Source: Actinophytocola sp035995025 (GTDB lineage: Bacteria > Actinomycetota > Actinomycetes > Mycobacteriales > Pseudonocardiaceae). Taken from it: a stretch of 64,000 bases of DNA. Below are positions 33,255 to 42,174 of the stretch, one piece after another. Each line of letters begins with the position of its first letter. Within the stretch, counting starts at the first letter, position 1. Location: the NCBI GenBank assembly GCA_035995025.1, contig DASYKY010000054.1, forward strand, positions 1-64,000. Reading direction: 5' to 3'. The notes under the pieces are model-generated. The model saw only the letters and a program-made list of their open reading frames with translations. It was not told the origin of the DNA and made no database searches. Both the position numbers and the translations under genes were made by a program.

Positions 33255-33900
33255 GTGTCCGCCGGCCCCACCGCCCTCCGCGTGCCGGTGCAGCGGCGCG
33301 TCCCGGTCGCGGGCGGCGAGCTCTCCGTCGCGGTCTGGGGCACGCCCGGCCGTGACGTCTCGGCAGGCGTGCCCGTCCTCGCGATCCACGGCCTCACCGC
33401 GTCCAGCCGGGCGTGGCTCGAGGTGGCCACCCGCCTGCCCGGTCCGGTGCTCGACGCGCTCGGCGTGGACCGGGCGGCGGTGGTCGGGCACTCGATGGGC
33501 GGCTTCGTGGCGTCCGTGCCGACCCACCGGCACCCGAACCGGGTGGCGCGCCTGGTCCTCGTCGACGGCGGCCCGCCGCTGCCACCGCCGCACGGCGGCC
33601 CGGAGACGATGATCGGCCCGGCCGCGCGGCGGCTCGAAAGGCGCGGACGGGCTCGCCGCGTTCGAGGCGCTTGCGGACGGCGTGCCGTTCGTGCGGGCCG
33701 AGCGCGGCATGTTCGACGAGACACCGCCGCTCTACCCGGACCCCGGCGTGCCGTCCCGGCTGGCCGTGACGACCGTGCCGGACTCGAACCACTACTCGAT
33801 CCTGTTCGGCGACGCGGGCGTCTCGGCCGTCGTCGCCGACTGTCGCCAACCTGACCGCTCTGCCGACCCTCTGCTGACCCCCTGCCGACCGTCTCGTTGA
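33255..33900 (+). pseudogene. Decayed alpha/beta hydrolase
   Basis: Translation starts properly (GTG 33255 with AGGGGAGG upstream) and gives VLAIHGLTASSRAWLEVATRLPG. It then jumps directly to LDALGVDRAAVVGHSMGGFVA, so the strand carrying the D-x-R-G-x-G loop (about 40 residues) is missing. Around 33640 the cap domain is lost and the frame shifts. The distal histidine region appears in another frame (VPFVRAERGMFDETPPLYPD, then TVPDSNHYSILFG). Two internal deletions and a frameshift indicate an inactive gene. Confidence 0.75.
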
Positions 33901-33910
33901 GGAGACCGTG

Positions 33911-35167
33911 ATGCGCTCGTTCCGTTACCTCGCCGCCGCACTGCTGGTGACGGCCGGCGTGGTCGTGCTCGGCGGCCCGGCCGACGCCGCCGAACCCGCC
34001 TACCTGACCAAGGAGGCGACGTACGCGAGCGTCGCCAACGGCTGGGCCACGGTGGACCGCTACCGCGACACCACCGCCGGCTTCCACGACGAGCAGTACC
34101 CGCCGGACGGGCGCGGGGACCAGGACGGGCAGCGCAAGACGTTCTTCGGGGACGTGGCGCGGCCGTCGTCGTCGCGGTTCCTGCTGTACTCCGCGCCCGG
34201 CTGGGACACCGGCGCGAAGGCCACGCCGGTGCTGCTCGTGCACGGTGCCAACGACAACCCCGACCGCGCGTGGGCCAACCCGAACGAGTCCGGCGGGTTC
34301 GGCTGCGGGTCGGCGTCGTGCCCGTCGACCGGGCTGATGCAGTACCTCAGCTCGCGCGGCTACCGGGTGTTCGCGATCGGCTTCGCGCACAAGCAGGGCG
34401 ACAACCTCATGCAGGCACAACAGGTCGGCGACGCGATCGCGGTCATCAAGTCCCGCCTGGGGGTCGGCTCGGTCGACGTGGTCGGCTGGAGCAAGGGGAT
34501 GATGTCGGCGCGGATGTACGTGGCGTCGGTGAAGCCGTCGTGGGGCCGGCCCTACGCGGGCGACGTGCGCAAGCTGATGCTGCTTGGCGGGCCCAACGGC
34601 GGCTACGACTACCCGTTCGCGCACGGCTGGGCGCACGACTTCTCGATCTTTCCGGAGTGCGGCGGTGCCGTGAACGCGCCGAGCCCGCACACGCGGATGA
34701 CCTGTTTCGGGGCGCTGACCAACCACCCGGAGCTGTCGATCACGCCGGCCGGCGGTTACGACACTTTCCCCGGCCAGCGGCAGATGCTCGCGCGGTGGGA
34801 CGGCGTGTTCGGTGTGAACACCACGACGCAGGACTACTACACCACCTACTACGGCGGCCACGGCTTCTACACCGACGGGCCGGGCATCCAGGCCGCGATC
34901 GACGCCGGCTCGCTGATCTCGCAGATCCAGTCCGCGCCGACGCCGTCGTCGGTGCCGGTGTACCTGCTGGCCGGCGGCTCGCCGACGATCCTGGGCATCT
35001 GGAACGAGACGCGCGGCCCGAGCGATGGTGTGGTTTTCGTGCAGAGTGCCTTGTCCACCACGGGAATCTCGAACGTCGGGGCCACGACGCTGGTCGCGTC
35101 CGCGAACCATCTCCAACTCGGCTGGGCGACCGCGGTCATGTCGACCGTGGCGGGCTGGCTTTCGTGA
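33911..35167 (+). CDS. Secreted alpha/beta hydrolase (lipase/esterase-like)
   Basis: The 418-residue protein has a signal peptide (MRSFRYLAAALLVTAGVVVLGGPADA, with cleavage predicted after ADA). The mature part has TPVLLVHGANDNPDRAW with the oxyanion loop and VDVVGWSKGMMSARMY with the nucleophile serine in G-W-S-K-G. A C-terminal LLAGGSPTILG and VASANHLQLGW give the likely acid and histidine region. Several cysteines suggest extracellular disulfides. The substrate is unknown. It starts 10 bp after the hydrolase pseudogene and 13 bp before another hydrolase. Confidence 0.82.
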   Translation: MRSFRYLAAALLVTAGVVVLGGPADAAEPAYLTKEATYASVANGWATVDRYRDTTAGFHDEQYPPDGRGDQDGQRKTFFGDVARPSSSRFLLYSAPGWDTGAKATPVLLVHGANDNPDRAWANPNESGGFGCGSASCPSTGLMQYLSSRGYRVFAIGFAHKQGDNLMQAQQVGDAIAVIKSRLGVGSVDVVGWSKGMMSARMYVASVKPSWGRPYAGDVRKLMLLGGPNGGYDYPFAHGWAHDFSIFPECGGAVNAPSPHTRMTCFGALTNHPELSITPAGGYDTFPGQRQMLARWDGVFGVNTTTQDYYTTYYGGHGFYTDGPGIQAAIDAGSLISQIQSAPTPSSVPVYLLAGGSPTILGIWNETRGPSDGVVFVQSALSTTGISNVGATTLVASANHLQLGWATAVMSTVAGWLS

Positions 35168-35180
35168 AAGGAAAGTCGTC

Positions 35181-36230
35181 ATGACCAACCTCCTCGAGGG
35201 GATCATCGCCCGCGCGGTGCCGACGGACCGGCTGAGCGTGAACGTGCTGTCCGTGCGTGACTCCGGCGTGCCGGTGGTGTTCGTGCACGGCAACGTGTCG
35301 TCGTCGTTGTTCTGGCAGGAGCAGATGCTCGCGCTGCCCGTCGAGTACCGGCCGCTGGCCGTGGACCTGCGCGGTTTCGGTGACACGGAGCCACTTCCGG
35401 TCGACGCCACCCGCGGCGTGCGCGACTACTCCGAGGACGTCGCCGCGGTCCTCGACGCGCTGGCGCTCGGCCCGGTGCATCTCGTCGGCTGGAGCATGGG
35501 CGGCGGCGTCGTGCTGCAGCTGTTGCGGGACCGGCCGTCGGTGGCGCGGACCGTGACGCTGGTGGCGCCGGTGTCCCCGTACGGCTTCGGCGGCACGCGC
35601 GACGCGGCGGGCACGCTCGTCGGCCCGGACGGGGCGTGTTCCGGTGGCGGCGGCGGGAACCCGGACTTCGTCGGGGCGCTGAAGGAGGGTGACCGGTCGG
35701 CCGACTCGCCGCTGTCGCCGCGTTCGGTGCTGCGGTCGTTCTACGTGAAGCCGCCGTTCGTGCCGGAGCACGAGGACATGTTTGTCTCCTCGATGCTGTC
35801 CACCCGCATCGGCGACGACCACTACCCGGGCGACAGCACGCCGTCGGACGTGTGGCCGGGCGCGGCGGCCGGTGGCCGGGGCGTGCTGAACACGATGTCG
35901 CCCAACCACTTCCGGCTCGACGACCTGCCGGAGATCGACCCGAAGCCGCCGATCCGGTGGATCCGTGGGGACGCCGACCAGATCGTGTCGGACGCGTCGG
36001 TGTTCGACCTGGCGAACCTGGGTGCGCTGGGCGCGATCCCGGGGTGGCCGGGTGCGCAAACCCATCCGCCGCAGCCGATGCTGGCGCAGACCCGCGCCGT
36101 GCTGGACCGCTACGCAGCGGCGGGTGGCACGTACGACGAGGTCGTCGTCGCGGACGCGGGGCACAGCCCGCACGTGGAGAAGCCCGCCGAGTTCGCCGCC
36201 GCACTGCGGGAGATCCTGGCCAAAGGCTGA
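35181..36230 (+). CDS. Alpha/beta fold hydrolase
   Basis: The 349-residue protein has PVVFVHGNVSSSLFWQEQM (oxyanion loop), AVDLRGFGDTEPLP, the nucleophile elbow VHLVGWSMGGGVVLQLL (Ser at about 100), the acid in RWIRGDADQIVSD and the histidine in VADAGHSPHVEKP. All three catalytic residues are present. AAAGGAAAG precedes ATG 35181. It has no signal peptide, unlike the gene upstream, with which it shares a transcript ended by the hairpin at 36253. The insertion around 140-230 (cap) is long and glycine-rich. Confidence 0.88.
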   Translation: MTNLLEGIIARAVPTDRLSVNVLSVRDSGVPVVFVHGNVSSSLFWQEQMLALPVEYRPLAVDLRGFGDTEPLPVDATRGVRDYSEDVAAVLDALALGPVHLVGWSMGGGVVLQLLRDRPSVARTVTLVAPVSPYGFGGTRDAAGTLVGPDGACSGGGGGNPDFVGALKEGDRSADSPLSPRSVLRSFYVKPPFVPEHEDMFVSSMLSTRIGDDHYPGDSTPSDVWPGAAAGGRGVLNTMSPNHFRLDDLPEIDPKPPIRWIRGDADQIVSDASVFDLANLGALGAIPGWPGAQTHPPQPMLAQTRAVLDRYAAAGGTYDEVVVADAGHSPHVEKPAEFAAALREILAKG

Positions 36231-36252
36231 CCGCTCGACTACTCGACCACAC

Positions 36253-36286
36253 GAATAATGCGCGTGCATCTGCACGCGCATTATTC
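36253..36286. terminator. Intrinsic terminator after the hydrolase pair
   Basis: GAATAATGCGCGTGCA (36253-36268) is perfectly complementary to TGCACGCGCATTATTC (36271-36286) around a 2-base centre, followed by TTCT. The stem is A/T-rich at its base and G/C-rich at its tip, so it can end transcription in both directions, including that from the minus-strand VOC gene. Confidence 0.85.
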
Positions 36287-36454
36287 TTCTGCAGTCAAGT
36301 GTTGCAAATGCCACGTGCTAACATACCGGAACGGCGGTACACAACGCCCCGCTCACTCCTGAGCGTAACAGAGTGTGAGCAATTCCGATAGATCATTTCT
36401 ATGATCACGAGGAAATTTCCGGTCGAACGCGACGTTTGACGGGATGATTTCGCG

Positions 36455-36952
36455 TCAGTGGACGACGTGACCGTACATCTCACCGAGCGGGTCGCCGATT
36501 AATTCAATTCGCGCCCCATCCGGGTCCTGGAAATACACCGAGACCTCGCTGTGCACCTCGTGGGGAACGCCCGCCTCGGCGAGCTTGTCCTTCAATTTCC
36601 GCCACCGCTCCGGCTCGACCGAGATGGCCACATGGTGCAGCCCGCCGAGCACCTCGGCGTACTTCCCGACGTCCAGTCCGGGGAAGTCGAAGAAAGCGAG
36701 CAGGTTGCCGTTCCCGATGTCGAAGAAGAAGTGCGACGACCCCGGGTAGTCACGATTGTCGATCAGCTCGGTGAGCGGGAACTCCAACAGGTCCTGGTAG
36801 AAGCGGATGGTGCGTTCGACATCGCTCGAGATGAGCGCGGTGTGGTGCAGGCCCCGGCCGCTCGAGGCGGGCCGGTCGCCCGGCGGGCGCAGGTGCGCCG
36901 CCCGGATCCGGTCGCGTGCCTCGGCGAGCGCGGCCACGTCGTGCGCGGTCAC
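36455..36952 (-). CDS. VOC family dioxygenase/glyoxalase-like protein
   Basis: The 165-residue protein has the VOC pattern GLHHTALISSDVERTIRFYQDLLEFPLTELI (first metal His), HFFFDIGNGNLLAFFDFP, GLHHVAISV (second His) and VYFQDPDGARIELIGDP with the metal glutamate. I start at GTG 36952, because AGGAG lies six bases before it; a TTG at 36979 would add nine residues. A 24-bp interrupted palindrome upstream may control it. The substrate is unknown. Confidence 0.85.
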   Translation of the reverse strand: MTAHDVAALAEARDRIRAAHLRPPGDRPASSGRGLHHTALISSDVERTIRFYQDLLEFPLTELIDNRDYPGSSHFFFDIGNGNLLAFFDFPGLDVGKYAEVLGGLHHVAISVEPERWRKLKDKLAEAGVPHEVHSEVSVYFQDPDGARIELIGDPLGEMYGHVVH

Positions 36953-37058
36953 TGGCGAACTCCTGTTCTCCCTGGTCAACCAGACCGCCGGTGGCGGTCG
37001 TCAGCAGCCAGGATAGGGGTCCGGGGCCGCGTAGGCCCTGGTGAGCGCACTTGCTTAG

Positions 37059-37082
37059 GACATCAGTCAACTGACCGATGTC
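37059..37082. promoter_or_regulatory. 24-bp interrupted palindrome upstream of the VOC gene
   Basis: Outer arms GACATC (37059-37064) and GATGTC (37077-37082) enclose inner arms GTCA and TGAC around a 2-base centre. The size and shape suit a dimeric TetR- or MarR-type repressor. It lies about 110 bp upstream of the VOC start and 80 bp before the small plus-strand gene. No regulator gene is next to it. Confidence 0.45.
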
Positions 37083-37161
37083 TTGCAACCGAGATAGAAC
37101 GAGGCTTACCGAGTCCAACTGTGGAATCGTTACGAGACGACATAGGTCGTGGGGTGAAGTG

Positions 37162-37476
37162 GTGACCGCTCCGGACTGGCACGACGAGCTTGTCCTCGTC
37201 GCCGAGCTGGCCAGCGTGAACAACCAGATCGCCAGGTTCGTACTCCGGCTACTAGACGCGGATGCCGGAAGGCGAGAGCAGGTGGCCGCGGGTGACGAGT
37301 ACTGCCTCGGTGGCAGGCTCGTCGACCTTGGCCACGCGCTGCAGAACCGCGCCGCATACCGCGGCGGGGCTCACACAGACGCCGATGGTGGGGCCATCGA
37401 CGACTGTGTAAGCCCTCGGCCACGGTCGCTGGCACTAGAGAAAGTGCTGACCCGAAGCGGTTGTGGCCCGCGCTGA
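37162..37476 (+). CDS. Hypothetical protein (104 aa)
   Basis: A possible 104-residue protein starting VTAPDWHDELVLVAELASVNNQIARFVLRLLDADAG. It is predicted helical in its first half, with acidic and hydrophobic residues spaced as in small actinobacterial regulators. The second half (RSLALEKVLTRSGCGPR) is less convincing. The GTG start has only a weak GGGGTGAAG upstream. I do not recognise it and it may not be real. Confidence 0.4.
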   Translation: MTAPDWHDELVLVAELASVNNQIARFVLRLLDADAGRREQVAAGDEYCLGGRLVDLGHALQNRAAYRGGAHTDADGGAIDDCVSPRPRSLALEKVLTRSGCGPR

Positions 37477-37486
37477 CCGGATCGGA

Positions 37487-37657
37487 TCAGTCATGGGTCA
37501 TACCCGGGAAGCCGTCATGCGTCATACCAGGACTGTCGTGCGTCATGCCCGGACTGTCATGGGTCATGCCGGGATTGCCGGCGCTCGCGGTCCCGGCGAC
37601 GGCGAATGCCACGCCGACGGATATTGCAAGGGCTGCAATCAGTTTTACGATTCGCAT
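37487..37657 (-). CDS. Tiny secreted peptide with PGMTHD repeats (56 aa)
   Basis: A 56-residue precursor. MRIVKLIAALAISVGVAFAVAGTASAG is a classical signal peptide with a likely cut after ASA. The mature part of about 29 residues is four copies of P-G-M-T-H-D separated by S, S and GF. GGGAGG lies six bases before the ATG at 37657. Each unit has one Met, one His and one Asp, so metal binding is conceivable but unproven. The region upstream is unusually A/T-rich for the window, as promoters are. Confidence 0.7.
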   Translation of the reverse strand: MRIVKLIAALAISVGVAFAVAGTASAGNPGMTHDSPGMTHDSPGMTHDGFPGMTHD

Positions 37658-37713
37658 GACGGTGCCTCCCAGATATACCCACATTGACAATACAATTAAC
37701 GCCCTAAGGAAAA

Positions 37714-37783
37714 GCGAATCGCATATGCGTGTAGGGGGGGCCCAAACTAAACCCTTACATCAAAAGGATCTCATGCGATTCGC
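37714..37783. promoter_or_regulatory. Separated 11-bp inverted repeat between the peptide gene and the LAL regulator
   Basis: GCGAATCGCAT (37714-37724) and ATGCGATTCGC (37773-37783) are exact complements 48 bp apart, in an A/T-rich spacer. They could be two half-operators looped by a regulator, or the stem of an mRNA leader structure. The spacer serves the secreted-peptide gene (minus) and the LAL regulator (plus). I see no complete sigma-70-type promoter I would vouch for. Confidence 0.4.
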
Positions 37784-37927
37784 ATTCGAATGATAACCGT
37801 CAGCTAACGAGCAGCTAACGACATGAGATGGCCAGTAACAGCCGCGGCGGAGAGTCACGTCCGTTTGGTGGCCGGTACCGCCCGGATGGCCGATGCTGGG
37901 CGCGGCACCAACACATACTGTCGAAGC

Positions 37928-40747
37928 ATGTCGGGAAGTACGCCTGTGCTTGTTGGCCGGGACGAGGAACTATCCCGACTCACAAAACTGATCATGGAGC
38001 TAGGCGCCGGAACCGGGCGAGCCATTCTCATCGAGGGCGAGCCCGGTATCGGCAAATCTTCCCTGGCTCGCGCTGCCGTCGATACCGCTGAACAGTTCGG
38101 CTTTCAGACCTTCTGGGCCGAGGGGGACGAGCTCGGCCAGGCGCTACCACTGCAGCCCCTGCTCGACGCCCTGCGGGAGAAGGAAGCCGCCGGTGAGCCA
38201 CGTCTGCTGACCATCCTGCGGCTGTTACGTGGCGAGGTGCGCAGCGCCGACCCGACCACCGCGGCATCCGAACAGCTGCTCACCCTCATCGGCGAGCTGT
38301 GCAGCGCCACCCCCACCGTGCTCGTCATCGACGACCTGCAGTGGGCGGATCTCGCGACCATCGGGGTGTGGGAGTGGCTCGCCCGTTCCATCGAACGTTC
38401 GGCACTGCTGCTGATCGGCATCGTTCGCCCGGTGCCACAACGCGACGAGCTGCTCGCGGTCCGGCGCGCCGTCGGTGAGGACGGCATCATCAGCCTCGGC
38501 GGCCTGCCCAGCAAGGCGATCACGAACCTGGTCAGGACGATCTCCGATGGCAAGCCGGGCAAGAACCTTCTGCAGCTCGCCGGTGGCGCGGCCGGCAACC
38601 CGCTGTACCTCACGGAGTTGATGGACGCGCTCGTCCGTTCCCACCGTCTGACCGTCGTCGACGGCGGAGTGGTGGAGGTGACCGGCGGCCCGGTGCCCGA
38701 CTCGCTCGTCGGGGCCATCGCGCACCGTCTCGACTTCCTCCCGAAGGAGGTCCGCCACGTTCTGCAGGGCGCGGCTCTGCTCGGCGTGGAGTTCCTGGTC
38801 TCGGATCTGGCGATAGTGATGGGCTGCCGGATCGCGGAGCTGGTGCCGGCCATCGACGAGGCGTGCACCGCCGGCGTGCTCAAGGACGGCAAGGAGCGGC
38901 TCTCCTTCCGCCACCCCCTGATCCGGACGGCCCTATATGACGACATCGCCGACGCCGTCCGGCCCGCGTGGCACCGGGACGCGGCCCGGGCGCTGGCCGA
39001 GGCCGGGGCGCCGATCCACCGCGTCGCTCGCCAGCTCATGCAGGGCATCAGCGGACAGGGTGCCGTCCCGCTCGACGAGACGTTGCTGACCTGGCTCTCC
39101 GACGCGGCGCCGACCCTCGTCGCGCAGGCACCGCGCACGGCGATCGACCTGCTCCGGCAGGCGGCCGACCGCAATCCGGTGACCACGCCGCGCGGCGCCG
39201 TGCTCGCGTGCCGGCTCGCCGACGCGCTGTTCCGTTCCGGCGACAGCACCGGAGCGGAACGGGTCGCCAACCGGGCCATGGCCCGGGTGAGCGACCCGGA
39301 CCTGCTCGTCGATCTACATTGGACAGTTTCGCAGTGCCGGTCGCTGGAGGGCAGGTCGGACGAGTCGCTGGCATCGCTGGCGAAGGCGCTCACCGTGCCG
39401 GGCATCTCGGCGCAGCAGCGGGCCCGGCTGCTGGTGCTGACCGCACGGGCGCGGCGCGGCCTCGGCGAGGTGACGCTCGCCGGGAAGGTGGCGCGCGAGG
39501 CGCTGGAGACGGCCGAGCAGGCCGGGGACCGGTGGGCGCTCGGCTGGTCGCTGCACGTGCTGATCATCGTGTCGATCATGCGGGGCGATGTCGCGAAGGC
39601 ACTGCCGATGTTCGACCGCGCGCTCGACGTCGTCGGCGACGACAAGTCGCTGACCGACCTCGGCTTGCTGCTCCAGGTCAACCAGGCCGTCGCGTTCGGC
39701 GACCTGGACCGCTACGAGGAGGCGCTGCGGACCGCGGAGCAGGTGCGCAAGCAGGCGGACAACACCGGGAGCCTGGTGCGCCTCGCGCAGGCGCAGAGCG
39801 CGCTCGCCGAGCTGCTGTTCGAGGTCGGGCGGTGGGACGACGCGCAGGCGGAGATCGAGACCCTCTCGGACGACTTCAAGGATCCCGGGGTGACCTGTTG
39901 CGATCGCGGGATCGCCGCTGTGATCGCGTTTCACCGGGGGGATCCGGCCACCGCGCGGCAGCATCTCAGTCTGGCCGCCTCCAGTGCGGACAAGATCGGC
40001 AACCGGGTGGTCGCCTCGTTGACGCTCGCGCGGAGTCTGGATCGGGAGCTGGACGACGATCCGGGCGAGGCGCTCGCCGTGCTGACCGCCGGGGTCAGCG
40101 GGCACGCCGAGGAGCTCGAGGAGATGGAGGACCTCCTCCCCGCGGCCGCCCGGCTCGCCGCGACCACCGGGACCACCGGCGCGGCCGCGGACATCGCCGA
40201 GCAGGCCGCCACCCTCGCGCGCCGCTCGCAGGTGCCGCACCGGCTCGCCGCGGCCGCCTACTGCCGCGGCCTCGTCGACGACGACCCCTTGCTGCTCCAG
40301 CACGCGGCCGAGCGCTACGGCGACGCCGGCCGGCCCTTCCTGCGCGCCAAGGCACTCGAGGCCGCCGCGGTCAAGCTTGCCGACCGTGGCGACCGGCGGG
40401 CGGCGCGGACCGCCTTCACCCACGCCGACGACGTCTACGACGAGCTGGGCGCGCACTGGGACCTCGCGCACCTGCGCGCCCAGCTGCGCCAGTACAACAT
40501 CCGCCGCGGGCCGCGGGCCAAGCACCGTCAGGCGCGGGTCGGCTGGAACAGCCTCACGCCCACCGAGTCGCGGATCGCCGGGATGGTCGCCGACGGCATG
40601 TCCAACCCGCAGATCGCCGAGCAGCTCGTGCTCTCACCGCGGACCGTTGGCACGCACGTGTCGCACATCCTCGCCAAGCTCGGCGTCCGCTCGCGCATCG
40701 ACATCGCGCGGCAGGCGGCGGCCGGGCAGGAAAAGGTCCTCACGTAG
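37928..40747 (+). CDS. LAL-type LuxR family transcriptional regulator (AAA ATPase)
   Basis: The 939-residue protein has Walker A GEPGIGKSS at 37-45, Walker B TVLVIDDLQWAD at about 130-141, a long TPR-like helical middle, and a C-terminal LuxR helix-turn-helix (LTPTESRIAGMVADGMSNPQIAEQL, then SPRTVGTHVSHILAKLGVRSR). Large ATP-binding LuxR regulators switch on nearby genes after ligand binding. I start at ATG 37928 (MSGSTPVLVGRDEEL); the open frame extends 35 codons upstream. Its end overlaps the convergent HdeD-like gene by 8 bp. The ligand and targets are unknown. Confidence 0.9.
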   Translation: MSGSTPVLVGRDEELSRLTKLIMELGAGTGRAILIEGEPGIGKSSLARAAVDTAEQFGFQTFWAEGDELGQALPLQPLLDALREKEAAGEPRLLTILRLLRGEVRSADPTTAASEQLLTLIGELCSATPTVLVIDDLQWADLATIGVWEWLARSIERSALLLIGIVRPVPQRDELLAVRRAVGEDGIISLGGLPSKAITNLVRTISDGKPGKNLLQLAGGAAGNPLYLTELMDALVRSHRLTVVDGGVVEVTGGPVPDSLVGAIAHRLDFLPKEVRHVLQGAALLGVEFLVSDLAIVMGCRIAELVPAIDEACTAGVLKDGKERLSFRHPLIRTALYDDIADAVRPAWHRDAARALAEAGAPIHRVARQLMQGISGQGAVPLDETLLTWLSDAAPTLVAQAPRTAIDLLRQAADRNPVTTPRGAVLACRLADALFRSGDSTGAERVANRAMARVSDPDLLVDLHWTVSQCRSLEGRSDESLASLAKALTVPGISAQQRARLLVLTARARRGLGEVTLAGKVAREALETAEQAGDRWALGWSLHVLIIVSIMRGDVAKALPMFDRALDVVGDDKSLTDLGLLLQVNQAVAFGDLDRYEEALRTAEQVRKQADNTGSLVRLAQAQSALAELLFEVGRWDDAQAEIETLSDDFKDPGVTCCDRGIAAVIAFHRGDPATARQHLSLAASSADKIGNRVVASLTLARSLDRELDDDPGEALAVLTAGVSGHAEELEEMEDLLPAAARLAATTGTTGAAADIAEQAATLARRSQVPHRLAAAAYCRGLVDDDPLLLQHAAERYGDAGRPFLRAKALEAAAVKLADRGDRRAARTAFTHADDVYDELGAHWDLAHLRAQLRQYNIRRGPRAKHRQARVGWNSLTPTESRIAGMVADGMSNPQIAEQLVLSPRTVGTHVSHILAKLGVRSRIDIARQAAAGQEKVLT

Positions 40748-41342
40748 CCGCGGGAGCCGCGGGCGGCGTGGCCGCCGGCGCGTGGACCCGGCTGCGGCCC
40801 AGCGTGAACGCGCCGAGGATCGAGGTCAGGCCGATCACCACGAGGGCGATGCCGAGCAGCCAGATCAGCGTGGCCACGCTCGACACCGGGTAGGACAGTA
40901 CGACGATGCCTACCAGGATGCCGACGATGCCGGACGCGATCGCCCAGCCACCGCCGCCGGCGAAGCCGTGGAACAGCTCCATCGCGCCGCTCACGACGCA
41001 CGACAACCCGAACAGCAGCACCAGCACCGCGATCGTCTGCAGCGGCGAGCGCAGGCACAGGATCCCCAGGATCACCAGCAGAATCCCCAGCAGCAGGAAG
41101 AGAATGCGCGCCGCCACGCCGTCGGCCGGGAACGTGAACGCCGTGATGGCGCGGAAGACGCCGCCGACGATGAGCTGGATACCCAGCAGCACCGCCACGG
41201 CCACCAGCGTGCCGCCCGGCCAGGCCAGGATCAGCACCCCGGCGATCGCCGTCACCACACCGAACGCGATCCGCAGCCAGCGGGACTCGCCCAGTACGGC
41301 CATCATCGCGGCGGATCGGGGTGCGGGTTCGGTAGAGCTCAT
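40740..41342 (-). CDS. HdeD-like (DUF308) membrane protein
   Basis: The 200-residue protein has six membrane segments in three pairs. LAWPGGTLVAVAVLLGIQLIVGGVFRAI and LRSPLQTIAVLVLLFGLSCVVSGAMELF are the repeated DUF308 units. HdeD in E. coli supports acid resistance, and in actinobacteria the family is generally found in stress regions. The polar tail is Ala/Pro-rich. It is divergent from the lipoprotein gene, with two inverted-repeat sites between them. A second HdeD-like gene is at 44533. Confidence 0.85.
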   Translation of the reverse strand: MSSTEPAPRSAAMMAVLGESRWLRIAFGVVTAIAGVLILAWPGGTLVAVAVLLGIQLIVGGVFRAITAFTFPADGVAARILFLLLGILLVILGILCLRSPLQTIAVLVLLFGLSCVVSGAMELFHGFAGGGGWAIASGIVGILVGIVVLSYPVSSVATLIWLLGIALVVIGLTSILGAFTLGRSRVHAPAATPPAAPAAT

Positions 41343-41403
41343 CGGACACCTCCACACGTGCGGACGGGTATACCTGGCACGCTCCCCCGCCCGCCGCGCC
41401 CGG

Positions 41404-41444
41404 TCATCCCCCGCCGAGGGTGAGTTCACCCGAATCAGGTGATG
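41404..41444. promoter_or_regulatory. Two TCACCC/GGGTGA-type boxes in a divergent promoter
   Basis: TCATCCCCC ... GAGGGTGAG (41404-41424) and TTCACCCGAATCAGGTGATG (41425-41444) are back-to-back variants of the inverted repeat found at most divergent promoters of this island. A further half-site, CTCACCC, is at 41567-41573. They lie between the HdeD-like and lipoprotein genes. Confidence 0.55.
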
Positions 41445-41611
41445 CCGCACCGTCTCCGGTGACAGAGGTTGGAACACGCATCCAGACAGCCATCGCTGAC
41501 CACGATCCCAGTGCCCGGGCGGACCCACCAGCACCGCCCGGGCACTTCCGTGTCCGCGGCGCGAACCTCACCCGAAACATGCGAAGCAGCCGACGTGGGT
41601 ACCCGTCCAGC

Positions 41612-42169
41612 ATGAACCGTGTGACTGCCCGACACCTCCCCGTCGTGCTCCTCGCGGCGCTGGCCCTCGCCGGCTGCTCGTCGGCGACGAACGACCAGGC
41701 GAGCCAGGAGACCACGACCACCACGTCCGAGACCGTCCCCGACACCGCCACCACCCCGCCGCTGCGCCCGGAGTGCGAAGACGTCGCGGACAAGGGCCGC
41801 ACGCTGCTCGCCGAGGTCGGCAAGCTCACCACCCGGGACGCGACCGTCGCCGACGTGCAGGCCGCGGCCGCGGCGCTGTCCGACGCGTTCGACGACGCGA
41901 AGGCCGCGCTCGGCCCCGACGCCCAGGCCCAGCTCGCCCAGGCGAGCCTGGCGCTGCAGCAGGTCCAGGACGCGCTGAAGGCGCAGCCGGTGGACACCGC
42001 GGCCCTGCGCCGCGCGGCCAGCGACCTCGTCGCGGCCGCGGGCGACGCCGCGACGCTGTGCTCACCCGGCTCGGCCACGAACACGACCGACACCGGGACC
42101 GACACCGAGTCCACGGAGACGACCAAGGCGACGACCACCGAGACGACCACAGAGACGACGACTCCGTGA
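41612..42169 (+). CDS. Small lipoprotein, Thr/Glu-rich tail
   Basis: The 185-residue protein has a lipoprotein signal with lipobox LALAGCSS (Cys at about 21). Then come a Thr-rich linker, a helical Ala-rich segment (VADVQAAAAALSDAFDDAKAALGPDAQAQLAQASLALQQVQDALKAQ, about 80-125) and a Thr/Glu tail repeating TTTET. Two cysteines outside the lipobox may form a disulfide. It is a membrane-anchored, extracytoplasmic protein of unknown role. The start is ATG 41612. Confidence 0.75.
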   Translation: MNRVTARHLPVVLLAALALAGCSSATNDQASQETTTTTSETVPDTATTPPLRPECEDVADKGRTLLAEVGKLTTRDATVADVQAAAAALSDAFDDAKAALGPDAQAQLAQASLALQQVQDALKAQPVDTAALRRAASDLVAAAGDAATLCSPGSATNTTDTGTDTESTETTKATTTETTTETTTP

Positions 42170-42174
42170 GACGG

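Noticed and set aside
36295..36483. 62-codon minus-strand frame after the terminator
   Set aside because: No ribosome-binding site, no family features, and it overlaps the end of the VOC gene. It lies in A/T-rich intergenic DNA.
37684..37715. TTGACA at 37684 as the -35 box of the LAL regulator
   Set aside because: No acceptable -10 element lies 16-18 bp downstream, and the regulator start is more than 230 bp away.
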